Part shown: positions 22,130 to 35,048 of the stretch, piece by piece
Layout of the letters: every line of letters begins with the position of its first letter
How positions within the stretch are numbered: the stretch's first letter is position 1
Assembly (NCBI GenBank): GCA_930367215.1
Contig: OV884057.1
Coordinates: 248,832,830 to 248,896,829, forward strand
Reading direction: 5' to 3'
Length of the DNA: 64,000 bases
DNA from: Pollenia angustigena
Taxonomy: Eukaryota > Arthropoda > Insecta > Diptera > Polleniidae
The notes under the pieces: generated by a model
Database searches by the model: none
Told to the model about the DNA's origin: nothing
The model's input: the letters and a program-made list of their open reading frames with translations, nothing else
Program-made: the position numbers and the translations under genes

Positions 22130-23206
22130 TAATAGAATTTTAATTACGCTTTTCTTTGTAAATTTTTCTTCTCTTCGACAAAACGAACAGCACATTTAAA
22201 AAAAAATCCAATACTTTGAAAGAAACTGCATTTTTTGTTTGTGTTTTCTTTGTTAGAGAAAAGCTGATAATGCCGGCTAAAAACATTTATCAGTACCAAT
22301 TTTCTCTTAAATCTATTTTTTAATAATAATACATTTTCTCTTAAGCCCGAAGGGATACATTTCACTATTTTACTTCATTCTATGAGTAGAACAGTCAAAA
22401 GATCTTTTAAAAAGCAAAGACATTTCTGAATGAACTTTATTCGTACTCAAGATCTGGTGGCGTTAATTTAGTGATAAGAAAACGGAAAAAGTGATGGAGA
22501 AAAAACGTTGAAAATCTTAATAAAATTTAAAAAAAGATTTTAACAAAAGTTGAATAAAAAAAGAAAATAAACGAAAACAAATAATATATGTATGTACATA
22601 CATATAAAATAATCAGCATTAGAAAAATTATATTATTAAAAAAAAAAACAAGAAACAGTGATATAAATATAAACAATTGAAAATATTTAATTAAATTTAA
22701 AAAATATTTTATTGTAAGTATTAAATAATGGAACAAATCGTCGGAAACTTATCGCTTAACTTGTGTTTGATAATTGTAAATCTTTTTAGCTTAAATTTTC
22801 TACAACTTTTTATTTTTTGCAAATTATTAAACGTTTTTTTGATGAAAATACATCATCATTTATCAACCTTTTGGCCTATTTTTTATTTTATAGATTCAAA
22901 ACATTATTCTATTATAAAATCATTGATAAGTTTTAGAATCAGGTTAGTAATACTGCTTCGGAACTATTATGGAATTTAGTTACAGCTTTGCATGCAAAGA
23001 AAAAATTGATAAAAGTTTGGTTTAAGTTAGAATCAAACTAAAAACGGCATTTGTGTTTTTTTATTAAAAGGCTTTACTAATATATAACAGCCTTATACAT
23101 AAAAAATAGCTTTGCTTTATAAGAGGTTTATTAAATAATTTTTCTAATTTCATAAGGGCTTCAAAAGTAAAACGAGAAATGAAATTTTAAATAGTTAAGC
23201 ATTGTT
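22130..23206. other. Very AT-rich stretch, nothing recognised
   Basis: Frames such as 22527-22736 (minus) and 22728-22979 (plus) are open but rich in Phe/Ile/Leu/Tyr from AT bias and have no family features. Confidence 0.4.
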
Positions 23207-23214
23207 GTCATATA

Positions 23215-23425
23215 CAGGGTTTAAAAAACTGCAGTCGAAAACAAAAACTGTTGAACAAAAAACGAAAATTTCTGTGCAACATTTCGCTTTTTGAGTTGGT
23301 TTGACAGCGACTGTTTGTATTAAATGAATCAGAAGTAAAAGCAAAAATTTTTTTTGGCTAATGACAAATGAAGAAGTGAAAGGAATGGCAGTTTTTCTAC
23401 TTTGACTGCAGTTTTTTAAACGCTG
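23215..23425. mobile_element. hAT-type MITE
   Basis: Ends CAGGGTTTAAAAAACTGCAG and CTGCAGTTTTTTAAACGCTG. The flanks GTCATATA (23207-23214) and GTCATAGA (23426-23433) form an 8-bp target duplication with one mismatch. 211 bp, non-coding. Confidence 0.8.
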
Positions 23426-23440
23426 GTCATAGATATACAG

Positions 23441-25693
23441 TTAGGGACAAAATTGTTCACAAAATTAGTGTTATTGGCAAAATAGGCTATAAATTTTTGT
23501 TTTATTTATAATTATTTAATTTTTTTTTTTAACTATATGAAATGTATAAAAAAGTTTTAAATTTAATAAAGGTTTAAAGATCAAATTTACTATGAAAATT
23601 GTCCTTAACAAACGTTTGTTAAATTTAAAAATCGTTTGTGAATACGGGGGTAAAACTTTTCCAAAAAATATGTGTCCACAATATTATAGACGGTATTAGT
23701 ATTAAGTTCTAAGTGTGAACAATAATGACCGCTGTTAGAGATTATTGTTGTATTTGGGTCCTAGTGTTTGGTGTGTTGTCCCTTTGTTCTTTTAATCTAC
23801 CTTAATCCTTTTTAGCATACTTATACAAAATTTTTAGCATTTTCCGCTTTATTTTTCCAAGCTTTAACGGCAAGCTCCCAAAGCTTATATGCAGTGTTAC
23901 TCGGGTTCCTCTGAGCAAAAAAATTTGGCGTTTTGGAACGGACCAAAGGTACTCAATTGGGTACAACTCTGGCGGCTAATTAGGTAAACTTATTTTCGAA
24001 ATTTTATTGTCTTCAAACTAACTTTTAGCTATTTCTAAAGTATGCTTAAGATCGTTGTCCTGCATAATGATATCACCCTGTCGTGGTTCTAAGCCGGATA
24101 TGGCTAATTTTGGAATCTGAGGGTCTTCAATTATGGTTATGTAGTACTTGGCACACATTTTCTTCTAAATTAGCGGAGTGCTAGAGGCTGGTTCCCGCGA
24201 AAACAATCGCAAGTCATTTATGAGATCATCAAAATTTTAAAATTTGGGATTATTCCGCTCTTTTACGCTAACACTTTTACGCCAGCCATGTTTACTGCCG
24301 TCCGACTGGCTCAAATCTCATAATTTTTGTCCGATCTAAGCATGTTGCACGCATTGAATCTTTAAAACTGAATTTTTCTTACTCTTTTGCAAACTTCAGC
24401 CGTTTTCAGCTTTTATTTTTGCTAAAATGTGTGTTGTCGCTCTTTATTCTAACTACTTATCTACTTGAACTTAAGCAACTTCGTACGATTTTAGTGCTTA
24501 CATCTAAATTGTACTCAATGCTCAGTATTTGCCGGACCTTAATAGCTATATTGACTACACAAGTAACAATAAGTCGCTTTGAGTCACGAAAATCTTTTGG
24601 CGAGAGTTTTTTTTTTTGGGCGACTAGCTTTGTTGCTTTTGGTATCCAAACTACACTTTTTTTATTTTACTTAAAATCTCACTGAAATGTTTTATTTTTT
24701 GTGATCTTGCGATGTGAGACTCCTTTTTTTTAAATTTTTCACAATGCTCTGTTTTAAAAGTGCCGCTTTTGACTTACCGTTCTTGAAGAAATTAGGCAAA
24801 ATTTAATTGCTTATTAAGAATAAATTAATTCTTGAAATTAACACTTTAAAAGCAAATCCCACAGATAAAACTTGAAATTTTTTTGGAATTGTTATGAAAG
24901 ATTCACACAGGGTCAATATTGTTCACACATATGGTTTGGATGTTAACAAATGGCGATTTCTTTTCTGAGAAAAATATGTTACAGTTTATACATGTAACAT
25001 TTTCTAATTGTTGTGCAATTTCAATTTTATTTACAACTATTACACTTTCATCATTAATGTACTTAATGAGCGATTTTTTAAGCTATTTAAGCGGTTCCTG
25101 CACGATATTAAGTGTTGGAAACAAATACTAACATCACTAATGGCTTACAAAAATTAAAACGATTATAATATAAATAGACTTTTTTTTGATTTTAATGTGC
25201 AAATAATTTTATATTTTGTTTTAAAAGAAATTTTTTACAAAATTATGAGCGGTATGAATTATGACAAACAAAATAAAAGATTTGTTGTACAAACAAAGTC
25301 GTAAGTACCAGTGTTGTAGAACAGGGCAGTATGAACACCTTAAGTAAAAGTAAGGGTAAAATATGCAACATGTTTTGCATGTTTTTCATCAACATATTCA
25401 CAAAAGAACCTGCAAATTTTTCCCACAGTTGTATTTTTTTTACAAACGAACACAAAAATGTAGAACATGCAACATTAATGCAACATTTTTCTAAGAAAAG
25501 AAATCGCCATAAGTATAAATATAAAAACTAACGGTACTTTTCAAAATAAGTTTACATAGTTTTATTATAAAATGTAGAAGGCCAAACAAAAGTTTTAGAA
25601 AGTTTCCAAGTTGAAACTTTAATAGTTTTATAGATATACATACATACATACATACATACATTTTTATAATTTCGTGAACAATTTTGTCCCTTA
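23441..25693 (-). mobile_element. Tc1-like transposon, decayed
   Basis: Inverted ends: TTAGGGACAAAATTGTTCAC (23441-23460) and GTGAACAATTTTGTCCCTTA (25674-25693). The minus strand around 23880-24640 encodes a broken Tc1-type transposase. At 2.25 kb it is longer than a usual Tc1-like element, so extra sequence has entered, probably between 24.7 and 25.6 kb. A CATA microsatellite lies at 25635-25661. Confidence 0.8.
23880..24640 (-). pseudogene. Tc1-like transposase pseudogene
   Basis: Read on the minus strand in shifting frames. In order: LDVSTKIVRSCL (DNA-binding half), LKFAKE*EKFSFKDSMRATC, TKIMRFEPVGR (family form 'WTDETKIxRF'), PRQGDIIMQDNDLKHT (second-Asp block), then ELYPIEYLWSVPKR (third catalytic block, family 'DLNPIEYLW'). 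Several stops and frameshifts make it inactive, and the first catalytic Asp region reads 'LDRTK' instead of 'TDETK'. The strand agrees with a single element spanning 23441-25693. Confidence 0.75.
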
Positions 25694-26049
25694 CTTTATA
25701 TTTGATCTGGAATGACTATTCGTCATCATACACTCGTTCTACAGAACAAAATGTACTTATTTGCTCGTTTAAATTTTTGGTAAACTTAGGTTAATTTATT
25801 TCGCCTCCTAAAAAAACTGCATGAACCTGGATATGGTAACAGATTCAGGAGTATTTCATAGATAATTTGTTTTATAAACCTTTTATAAATCAAAAATATT
25901 TTTTATGAATAAGGGGGTAAGACTATAGACTTCAGAACTAGATTTAAAAATTTCTCTTAATTCATTAAATCTTTAAAAAAAATTAATGTCGACGATTTTT
26001 TTTCTGACGATATGTACAATATATATTATATTTTAGATATATATAAAAC

Positions 26050-26756
26050 AGTGCCCATGTTCTGTAACTCTCGCGTCGAGAAACTTTTCGATTGAAATCT
26101 GAGAAATGAAACAAAAATGCCATAAATTGAAACAAACAACTGTTTTTCTCACTTAACTGCGTCTATAAAATTTTTGGCGAATAATAGCTGTCACGAAAGG
26201 AAATTAATGGCCAATTTACAGAAAAAGTGTGTCTGTAAAATTTCTGTGAAAAAGTTTCCGCTTTGAACTGTCAAATAAACTCAGGAATAAAAACGGGGCG
26301 AGAAAAAATTTTAATACTAAAAAACATATTAAAAATGCAAAATGTAAAGAATAATAAAATTTTTTCATTGTTTAATTATTTTGCTTTTAACATTTTTAAA
26401 AAATATACGAATGTTTTCAATGTCGTTTGCAAACAACACACATTAAAGTCGCACTTTACATTATTTGGCATAGCCGACGGTTGTAATTTCGCCGCCGTCG
26501 ATAATTTTCCAATTTTAGTACGTTTTTGGTAGCCGTCAACGATATGTGTGACTGGCGTTCTCAACGTCTGCAATATCACATCGGCTTCGAGTACAATCGT
26601 ATGACATTTATAACGTAACGACGTAATTGTTTTTGATAGTTTTCGACATGATTTACAGACACAAATTTTTCTCACTTTTCGAGAAACGATGGAACATTTT
26701 GTTTCACATATTTTCGATGCGAGAAGTTCTCACTAAAGTTACAGAACATGGGTACA
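26050..26756. mobile_element. MITE, CCCATGTTCTGTAAC ends
   Basis: Left CAGTGCCCATGTTCTGTAAC, right (reverse complement) CTGTACCCATGTTCTGTAAC. Overlapping open frames inside (26263-26532 plus, 26376-26675 minus) show no recognisable domain. Confidence 0.65.
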
Positions 26757-26949
26757 GTTTTATGTTTTACTTAAAATCAAAGGTTCCATCTGCAAAACTA
26801 TAAAATTAAATATTACCGAAATTTTTTTTAAAAAAAGTTTCCTTATTAACCTTTGTTAAGTGGGGAACAGAATAGTCGCTGTAGTACAACGTTACGAAAA
26901 AAGCTGCAACTTGTCAAAAGTTAAAAGCGCCAGTTTCAAAGTAGTGTCA

Positions 26950-27062
26950 ACAGAATACGTACCTAGTTGCTGTAGTCGTTAAAGTTCGAAACTTTGAACT
27001 TTGTTGCGCTACAGAGCATTCTACAGCTTCAGCTACTACAACAACTAGGTGCTTAATTCTGT
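26950..27062. mobile_element. Short MITE
   Basis: A 113-bp block with imperfect inverted ends: ACAGAATACGTACCTAGTTG and CAACTAGGTGCTTAATTCTG. No ORF. Confidence 0.6.
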
Positions 27063-28897
27063 TTCAGGCCTTTAAATACAATACTTCACGCACCTGCGAT
27101 CATCAGCGTAGAGATAAAAAGAATAAATGTTTGTTTGTCTGAAATGACGTTATCTTAAAATATCAATAAAATCAAATCAAAATTTTACCGTTAATTGTTA
27201 TTTGTTTAAACATTTGCATTTGTTTAAGTTTGTTGTTGTTGTTGTAGAGTGCAAAGTGGGCAATTGCACAATTTCTATTAGAAATCACAAATGTGAAGAG
27301 AAGAGAAGAAGAAGCCCTTAGAAATAACACAAAGTTGACAAAAACTTGAACTTAAATTTTGTAGCCCGGTATCTCGCCATCGCAACTAAGAAAAGTCTTT
27401 GAATTCATTCTGGAAACTTCTCTTTTATTATACAAGGAAGAAAAAACTGTGGGTTATTTTTTTTTTATATTTTTGATTAGGTTGGACCTTTAGGTAGAAA
27501 TGCTCATATGCAGAAATCTGTAATGTCTCTGTACGGGAGGTGCTACGTCCGTATTTTGTCGGATGTTGTGTATTGATAACCAAGATGCTTTAACCTAATT
27601 TGGAAACTTTTGCTCTTTCCGTTCCCAGATATACAGAAAAACAGACGGACACGTGGATATTTAAATCAACTGCGCTGTACCTGTTTTTATTTGTTATGTG
27701 TAAAAAAAAAGAAAAAAATATATTTATATACCTTGTTACTTTCGGTGATGGGTAAAAAAACAACAACATGGGATTTTATAAAAAAAATAAGAAAGATGGT
27801 GGTTTTTTGCTCATATCTCAGCCATTTATGAACCGATCTGGCTGAATTTTATTAGCAAACAATTCCGGACTATATCTGATAGAATTATATTACAACCTAG
27901 TCCACATCATTTCAACGGACAGATGAAAATCGTTAATCAACTTCGCTACTCAATATTGTAGAACTTACGAACGTAATGACAAACTTATAAATACATATAT
28001 TCCCTTTAACCTTCGGTGAAAAATTACAATAAATTGTTTAAACTACCAGTTATTTCTGAAAACAAATTACGGCATTCGCTATAGATCGAAATTACAATAA
28101 AATTTAATTAGATAGAATGCCGTTACTTGCCCCCTGGATTTTTTAAAATTAAAATATTGTTTTGAACTACATTTGAAATCCAATTTTTTTAAAAAAAAGT
28201 CGAGTAGCTGGTCATTTATCAGCGGATAACTTTTCAAAATATTTACCTAGATATTAACACGGACGCCATGATATTGTAAGTAGCATTTTAAAAGTTATTG
28301 TAGCCAAATGTTATACCAGTAGCAACATAAAGATGCAAGTTTATGTTATTGAAAATATTTCCCAAAGTGGTATTTTTAGAGGAGCTATGATCATATTTGG
28401 ATTTGATAGCAAGAAAAAACTCATTAAGGTTATTTCTAAATTCCAACAAAATTATATGGTTTTTAATAGGTTTCGTATTTATCACAATTTAAATGTATGT
28501 ATGTACCAAATATAGAAAATCATTTCAAAACTGAGGCACATAGTATTGTTATTTTTGAAATAGCGGCCAAAAGTCTGTTTTATTTTTGCCGGCAATTTTT
28601 AATTTTAAATACTCATATTAAAGTAAACACCTGACAATCTCAAAAGCCGAAAATTCAGATCTCTACGTAAACATTTTCCCTATAAACAGGGTGGTAGGAT
28701 TTTTGTGAAATAAAATGTTTTGGTTAAAATGGTTTCTTAGCTTTTATATTATCAGAGATATATGTTTCCGGCACTTTTGAAATCGCTTTCATATTATGTA
28801 TATTTAAAATTGGCCACATTTTACGTAATTTTAAGGTTTAATCGAATAGAACCTTAGAAAATTTCTAATATTTCGTGAAATAGCTAGTATTAAAGAG
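27063..28897. other. Decayed repeat stretch
   Basis: No gene. 27600-28000 contains phrases common in fly repeats (CAGACGGACACG, GAACCGATCTGGCTGAATTT). 28270-28420 resembles 48.9-49.0 kb (AGTAGCAACAT; GTGGTATTTTTA). Confidence 0.45.
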
Positions 28898-29138
28898 CAG
28901 CGCTGTAAATGAATCATTAAACAAATTCATTTGATTTGGAAACGAATTGCAATTCATTTTACAAATTCATTTGAATTCGAAAACGAAATGAAATTCATTT
29001 CTGCCTAATTCATTTAAATTCACTCAAATTTCCTTCAATTCATTTTTTGTGTGAAAAGAATTAATTCAAAATTTGCTAATTCAGTGCATGAATGATTCAC
29101 GAATTAAATCAAAAATGAATGATTCATATACAGCTCTG
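28898..29138. mobile_element. hAT-type MITE
   Basis: Ends CAGCGCTGTAAATGAATCAT and ATGATTCATATACAGCTCTG. The flanks TTAAAGAG and CTAAAGAG (28890-28897, 29139-29146) form an 8-bp duplication with one mismatch. The interior is a run of AATTCATTT-like words, with no ORF. Confidence 0.8.
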
Positions 29139-29404
29139 CTAAAGAGTGAGATCAAAAATACCTTAACACACGTTTTTCCTTAAAACCAAGTATTTTTGAA
29201 TTTTTTTTAAGTCAAGTTACCTTTGAAAAGTATGTCAGTTGTTATGTTAAATGTCAAAAAGTTGGTCAAACAATCAATGGTCGGCCGTCAAATGAAAAAT
29301 ATATTAATATATATCGAATCGATATTTTTTAAGAGTATCGATATTTATTATTAAAAAAATATCGATATATCGAACGTATTACCAAATAAAAAAATTTAAT
29401 ATAC

Positions 29405-29716
29405 ATTTATAAGGGCAGTTCCAGCGACCTGATTTGGCAACTTGTCACAATGGTAAGAAACCTCTTGAGTGGTACAAGAACAATAGTGTGGTATTTGTAC
29501 CAAGAGAAGCAAATCCTCCAAACTGCCCGGAGCTAAGGCCAGTGGAGAGATATTGGGCTCTATTGAAAAGATAATTGAAGAGTACAAAAAGGTGTCAAAA
29601 AGTGTGGTTGATTTTAGATGTGAACTACCAGTTCCAAAAAAGTGACAGAAAGCACTTTAAAACCCTTAATGGAAGGGTTTCCGGAAAAGGTTCAAAAATT
29701 CATCACTAGTGATTAG
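29405..29716 (+). pseudogene. Tc1/mariner-superfamily transposase fragment
   Basis: The frame reads LEWYKNNSVVFVPREANPPN, then CPELRPVERYWALLKR, stop, LKSTKKVSKSV, and later LMEGFPEKVQKFI. 'PPNCPELRPVERxWALLKR' is the last catalytic block plus tail of an IS630/Tc1-type transposase. Only this C-terminal piece survives, with two in-frame stops. No inverted ends found. CGATA-rich sequence lies just upstream (29310-29372). Confidence 0.7.
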
Positions 29717-29804
29717 AACTATAAAAATAATTTTTTTTTGTAATTTTAATAATAATTTCAAACTAATAAAATAAATCAAAACTGTTACTTCAGTTACTAT
29801 TTTT

Positions 29805-30662
29805 ATACCCTCCACCACAATTAGTTGTGAAGAGGGTATATTAAGTTTGTCATTCCGTGTGAAACTTTTTTATTATTCATCTCAGACCCCATAAAGTATA
29901 TATATTCTGGGTCCTTGAGTAATTCTAAGTCGATTTAGCCATGTCCGTCTGTCCGTCTGTTGAAAACACGCTCACTTTCGAACAACTCAAAAGAAATGAA
30001 CAAACTTGGTGCTAAATTGCTTGTAGTTATCCTAAGCAGCTTGGGATTGAAATCCAGCAAAATCGGTTTAGTAGGACCAGAGCTATGAATCAAAATGTGG
30101 AACCACCACCTAAAAAAATTGATAATTTTTTTACAAAAAATAACATAAATTCTGGAACAAGGCACGGAATGAGATAAGATTTTGCAAAAATTTGTTTTAT
30201 TTGACTGGAAATCACGCTGTTAAATTTTGTGAAGATCCGTCCATAATTTACCCTAAGCCCCATATAAACACTACTCCCGGAAAACAGTTTAGTACGCCTA
30301 AAACCACAAAAAATAATGAAATCATAACAAATTTTGGCTCGTCACAGTTTTATAGGACTATAAATGATACTGTGAAATTTCGTGAAGATCGGTACATAAT
30401 TTACCCTAGGTCTAATAGAAACCCTACTCCCGGAAAACAGTTTAGTACACCTAAAACCATAATTAATAATGCTATCATAGCAGAAATTGGTACGTCACCG
30501 TTTTAGAGGACTAAAAATTACGCTGTGAAATTTCGTGATGATCGGTCCATAATATACCCTAGGCCCCATATAAACCCTATTACCGGAAAACAGTTTAGTC
30601 GCCTAAAACATAACATCATACAGATATTACTCCTTAAACATTCGAACTGTCGGTGGAGGGTA
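29805..30662 (+). repeat. ATACCCTCCACC-family dispersed repeat, fullest copy
   Basis: Begins ATACCCTCCACC and ends GGTGGAGGGTAT, i.e. short inverted ends. The 5' part is itself a small hairpin (ATACCCTC...GAGGGTAT). Contains 'CTGGGTCCTTGAG', a 'GTCCGTCTGTCCGTCTG' tract, and about 150-bp tandem units that keep a frame open at 30192-30506 with TPGKQFSTPKT repeats. Related copies: 10703/12540, 40000-40525, and parts of 48.66-49.0 and 52.0-52.45 kb. Confidence 0.75.
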
Positions 30663-32552
30663 TCGAAGATTCGGCACAGCCGAGTATAGCACTCTAACTT
30701 GTTTAATTTACATTTAGTATGTACATATGTTAAGATTTTTTTGATCTCCTTATTATAAAATACATACTCTTTCCTTTATTTATATACCCATTTTGGTTTG
30801 CTCTGTTTTGCTCTTTGGGAGCTTGGTAAATTTTTCTGAATCAAGTCTCTTCTTTATACTCCATACCACCAATAATGTTGCATATCATAAATGCATTCTT
30901 GTTAACAAAGTACAGGTCGCAATTTTCAACTGAATTCTATTCATTAAACGCTAATAAATGTCCAGCAAAAACAGATATAACGATCAAAATAAGGCAGAAA
31001 AACTCTTGTATGAACATCAAATTTTACACTAAATTTTATTACAATCGGTCCATATTCGACTGTACCATCATGTTACTCTCACTCCCTATAGACCCTTTAA
31101 TCCCATACAGAAAGAAAGAAAGAAGTCTTATATTAACTTCGAACATTTTACAATAACTTTTTTCGTAAAATTTATAACTTTAAAGATTAAAATAAAAACA
31201 AATAAAAAAACAACCCATAATTATTTTTTACTACCTGAATAGTTATTTTGTAATATGCATTTTCACAAATATTACTGTCTTTAAGGGAAACACCATTGAT
31301 AATTTTTCGTACCTGTGGATATTTGAAGAACTGCCTTTCTTTCAAAAATTCAAAAAAAAACGTTAATGACTTTAAGGGAATTTTTAACAGGTTAAACTAA
31401 AAACCGTTTTCTAATACCTGTTTAGCAGTAAAAAACGAGTTTAAAGAGAGAGTCAGAAAATACTTATACACACTATTCCAGCCTGGTCCGAAAATTTATT
31501 TTTTTTTTCACGTAAGCTTATAAAAATATGTTTTTTCTAAATCATTCATTTTAACTGTTATTTCATTTCGGTCAAAATGGACAGCGAAAAAAAGTACGTG
31601 AAAAAATAATTAAAACTTAAATTAAAAAAAAAACTTCACTTTCAAAGAAATGGCATTAAACAGTATATCAAAAAAACTTGAACATTAAAAGAAAGAAAAA
31701 AAAAGGTCTAACAGTTATTGTTAAGGCAAAAGAAGTCGAACAACTCTTTCGATCAGAAAAGCATCTCGGAAAGTTTAATGCTCTGATTCTTTTGTGCACA
31801 GAGCTACAGCTAGTGCTGGTTTTAAGTTGTATTAAGTTCAGTAAGCTCCAGATCGCAATGTGGTAAAGAACTTAGAGCAAAAACACGAGCGAAAAAAATT
31901 GTGGTTTAATGGATGATGAAACTTATGTACTGGCAGACTTTTGACAACTTCCGGGTCAATACTTTTTTGTGGCTGATAAACGACATTATTTGCAATTTTA
32001 TTCGGGAACGTTTTTAATAGAAGAGGTACAATACTACAGGTTTTACCTGAAATAACATTTTTAGGAGTAAATTTATGGAACCACATTAAAACTTCGTTAT
32101 TAAAGTTGACTTTGGTTCTCAAAACTTCGCAAATTTTTATATAAAATCTGGCAACGCTATGCCTGAGTAGTTGTGTTTTTTAGGGCTAAAAAATCAGAGC
32201 AAGTTAAACTCTCTTTTTGGTTTAAAATGTGTTTAAACCAGCAAATCTATAAATCACTAAACATATAAACCATCTTAAAACGCATAAAATTGGGCCTTTA
32301 AACTACCAATACAGACCATATGAAATTGATAAGATTTATCGTAGTGCTGCCACATGTTATTTTTTTAACCACATATAATACATGGGACACTGATTTACAG
32401 TTGTTGAGTTTAAACTATATATAAATTCAAGTTTAGTTCAACTAAACCAGCGTTTAAACCATCAGTGATTTTTAGCCAGTAGTGGCTGATCTTTTTAATA
32501 AAATTTTTTTTCAACTTTAAAGATTGTTTAATACCCTAAATTCAAATAAATA
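30663..32552. other. Non-coding stretch with old repeats
   Basis: 30840-31100 resembles 49.55-49.7 kb (GCGCAAAGTACAAGTTGCAA-type phrase, then 'cggtc'). 31838-32122 (minus) is open for 94 codons but unrecognised. 32200-32490 has repeated GGTTTAAA/TTTAAACC words suggesting a decayed inverted-repeat element. Confidence 0.4.
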
Positions 32553-33341
32553 ATAACACTACGTGACAACATTTCAACAAAGTCGTGACCAAATGAATTT
32601 GACACCTAATCTTTCCGCTGAATCCGAATATAAAGTCAGAATTGTCAAAAGTAGAACAGTTTTTGAGATATTCCAAAATAACCGTTATTTGTGTTTTTAA
32701 AAAAGATGATGTGACTGAAATGCAAATATCTTCAAAAATTTTAAACGGACTATGTTTTTCTTTATTTTTAGTGAAAGTTAATAAAATGTCTAAAATAACT
32801 ATGAATTGCTTGTGAATATTGGTCAAGAAATGACAGAGTTACAGGGCACAAAATTTCAAGCTTCATTGAAAATTTTATGATTTTGCTCAATTTGGCTCTT
32901 TTCAAGCTCTTTTTATTAAACCAATGATTTAAAAACCCTAAGATTTTATTGCATGCGACATTAGATTATTTTACTATGAACATTTTGAGCCCAACAAGAC
33001 ATAAATTGGTACAAAAATGACAAAGCTACAGAAGATTTAGTAAATTCACCCACATAGAAATTCAATAGTTTCAAGCAATTTTTAATATTTATTGTTATTA
33101 AAAATTTAGCTTTGTATATTTATTTGTCGTGGGAAATAGGCTAAAATTTTGTGTTTTGGATATTTGCACATCACTCACATAATCTTTTTTAATAACACAA
33201 AAAACGGTTATTTTGGAATATCTCAAAAACTGTTCTACTTTTGACAATTCTGATTTCATATTCGGATTCAGCGGAAAATTTTACAAAAAGATTGGGTGTC
33301 AAATTCATTTGGTCAAAAAATTGTCACGTAGTGTTATTAAA
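32553..33341. mobile_element. DNA element with ~190-bp inverted ends, copy 1
   Basis: The ends AATAACACTACGTGACAA (left) and its reverse complement (right) continue inward as inverted arms of about 190 bp sharing ACCAAATGAATTTGACACC and GAACAGTTTTTGAGATATTC. Flanking TA on both sides fits Tc1/mariner-type insertion. No ORF. Other copies: 53048-54000 and a fragment at 50217-50325. This copy is the empty site for the ribozyme-like insertion at 53577-53706. Confidence 0.8.
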
Positions 33342-33509
33342 AAATTAAATATAGAAAATTGTACAAGATAAAGTATTACAAACAAATAATACTGTCATTA
33401 CCTTTTTAAGTGAAGAAATCTGTTCCTGCTGTTGTTGCTGCTTTTGTGCGTGGTTTGCTTGTCGCCATTTTGGCTTTACTGCTAATATTTTAACAATAAA
33501 TTTATTTTG

Positions 33510-34414
33510 ATGAATATGCCTTCCAATAAGGGATATAGTTGTGGTAGTTGCCATGAAAACATTAGTAGAACGCAACCTAGTGTTAAATGCAAAGGCTGTG
33601 AGCAGTGGCGCCATGTTCCTTGTGCTGGTCCGAATGACAAAGCCCTTGTTCTTCTAAAGGATTGTAAGCAGTTGAACAATTCGTGCAAACCCTGCAGTTC
33701 AAATGCTACCGGCTGGAATATTTTTCGTAAAGAGATGGGTGCACTCAATTCCAAGCTTGATTCTTTCATTGAGAAATCCGTAAGTGATCACCTTTCGATC
33801 TCTAAAGTATTGTCTGATACTGTTGCCAGTTTTAAATCGGAGATGGCTGCTTGTTTTAAGGAAATGAAATCTGAGATTATTGACTGTAATAAACTTAATA
33901 ATCATATTGATGCCTCCACAACGAAAAAAATTGCTGATCTTGAAGATGAAAGCAATATGCTCCATAAGAGGTTTAATAGATATTGTCGTTAATGGGCTGC
34001 CAGATGGTCTGAGTGACTTTATGTTAATTATTAGGGACATTGGTAAAATATATAACCTGGATATTTCGATGCATGATATTAATTATGCTTGTTATTTCAA
34101 TAATCGTAATTCTGTGCTGTACAAATTTAATAATGTGTTTTTACGGGATAACCTCATGAGAGAATATTTTAAATCCAGATCGTGATGTAATTGGCGGTGA
34201 CATTAATTCACGCCTTTACCTTGACCACTATTCACCAGCGGCTGGAAGATTACATACCTTGTGTAGAAAACTCTTGCAAAAGAAAATTATTACCAAATAC
34301 AAAGTTTTGAATACGGATAAAGTTAAAGCCTCATTAACTATGAGTGATGGGAGGATAATGACTTGTAATTTTTCTGAATGTGCCTCATTTCTGGATAATA
34401 CTTCTGTTCAATAG
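33510..34414 (+). pseudogene. Retrotransposon ORF1, PHD-finger protein
   Basis: Starts ATG at 33510. Residues about 8-60 carry a zinc-finger array (CGSCHENI, VKCKGCEQWRHVPC, SCKPCSS) with Cys-Cys-Cys-Cys-His-Cys-Cys-Cys spacing as in PHD fingers of CR1/Jockey-group ORF1 proteins, followed by a charged, probably coiled-coil region. The frame shifts by one base near 33980 and again near 34170. Reading on, VNGLPDGLSDFMLIIRDIGK and HYSPAAGRLHTLCRKLL continue to a stop at 34414. The role in the family is RNA binding and particle formation. Inactive as written unless the frame changes are sequence errors. Confidence 0.8.
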
Positions 34415-35048
34415 TTTTTAGTTTATTTTTTTATAACTGTATTCATTTGACAGCAATATTTGTACTTGGTGTCCACAATTAGGCAACAGTTTTTTTTTTT
34501 TACTATCACACACTATTTCTAGCTGCTAAATATTTGCAAATTTTGCCTATAATAACATGAAGCATTTATGGCTATTTTTAAGTAATATATTTTTCAATAC
34601 TTAATATAACTTTGCATAAGTGTTTTTCACAATCTCATATAAATTGTTGTTGCGGTATGAGCGTTATGAACGGAATTGTTGCTATCATTGTGAATGAAGC
34701 TTTATTTGGTACTTTTAATAATTCAGATAATTAGTTATGTAATACATTTATTTCTGTCATGATTATCGTTATTATTATTTTCTTTGATCTCTTTTATTTG
34801 TGTGTTTTGTTACTTTTGTATAATACAATTTACCTTTACCTGTTACAATTGAATTTATTAACCTTTTAATTTTGTTAAATTTAGTTATACTTTTGGGTAC
34901 TTCTTATTATTCACTTTTGATTTTATTTTATTGAACAGCTGTTAGTATGAGAATATTTTTTTGAATATGAATAAGAATCGAATATTTTTTAACGAGTATT
35001 TAATAGTTTTTTGTTATTGGTTCCCCATCTTAATAATATTTAATAATT

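Noticed and set aside
22527..22979. Hydrophobic small ORFs resembling membrane proteins
   Set aside because: Phe/Ile/Leu-rich translation is expected from AT-rich DNA; no other support.
33699..34040. 113-codon minus-strand frame
   Set aside because: Shadow of the retrotransposon ORF1 on the opposite strand.
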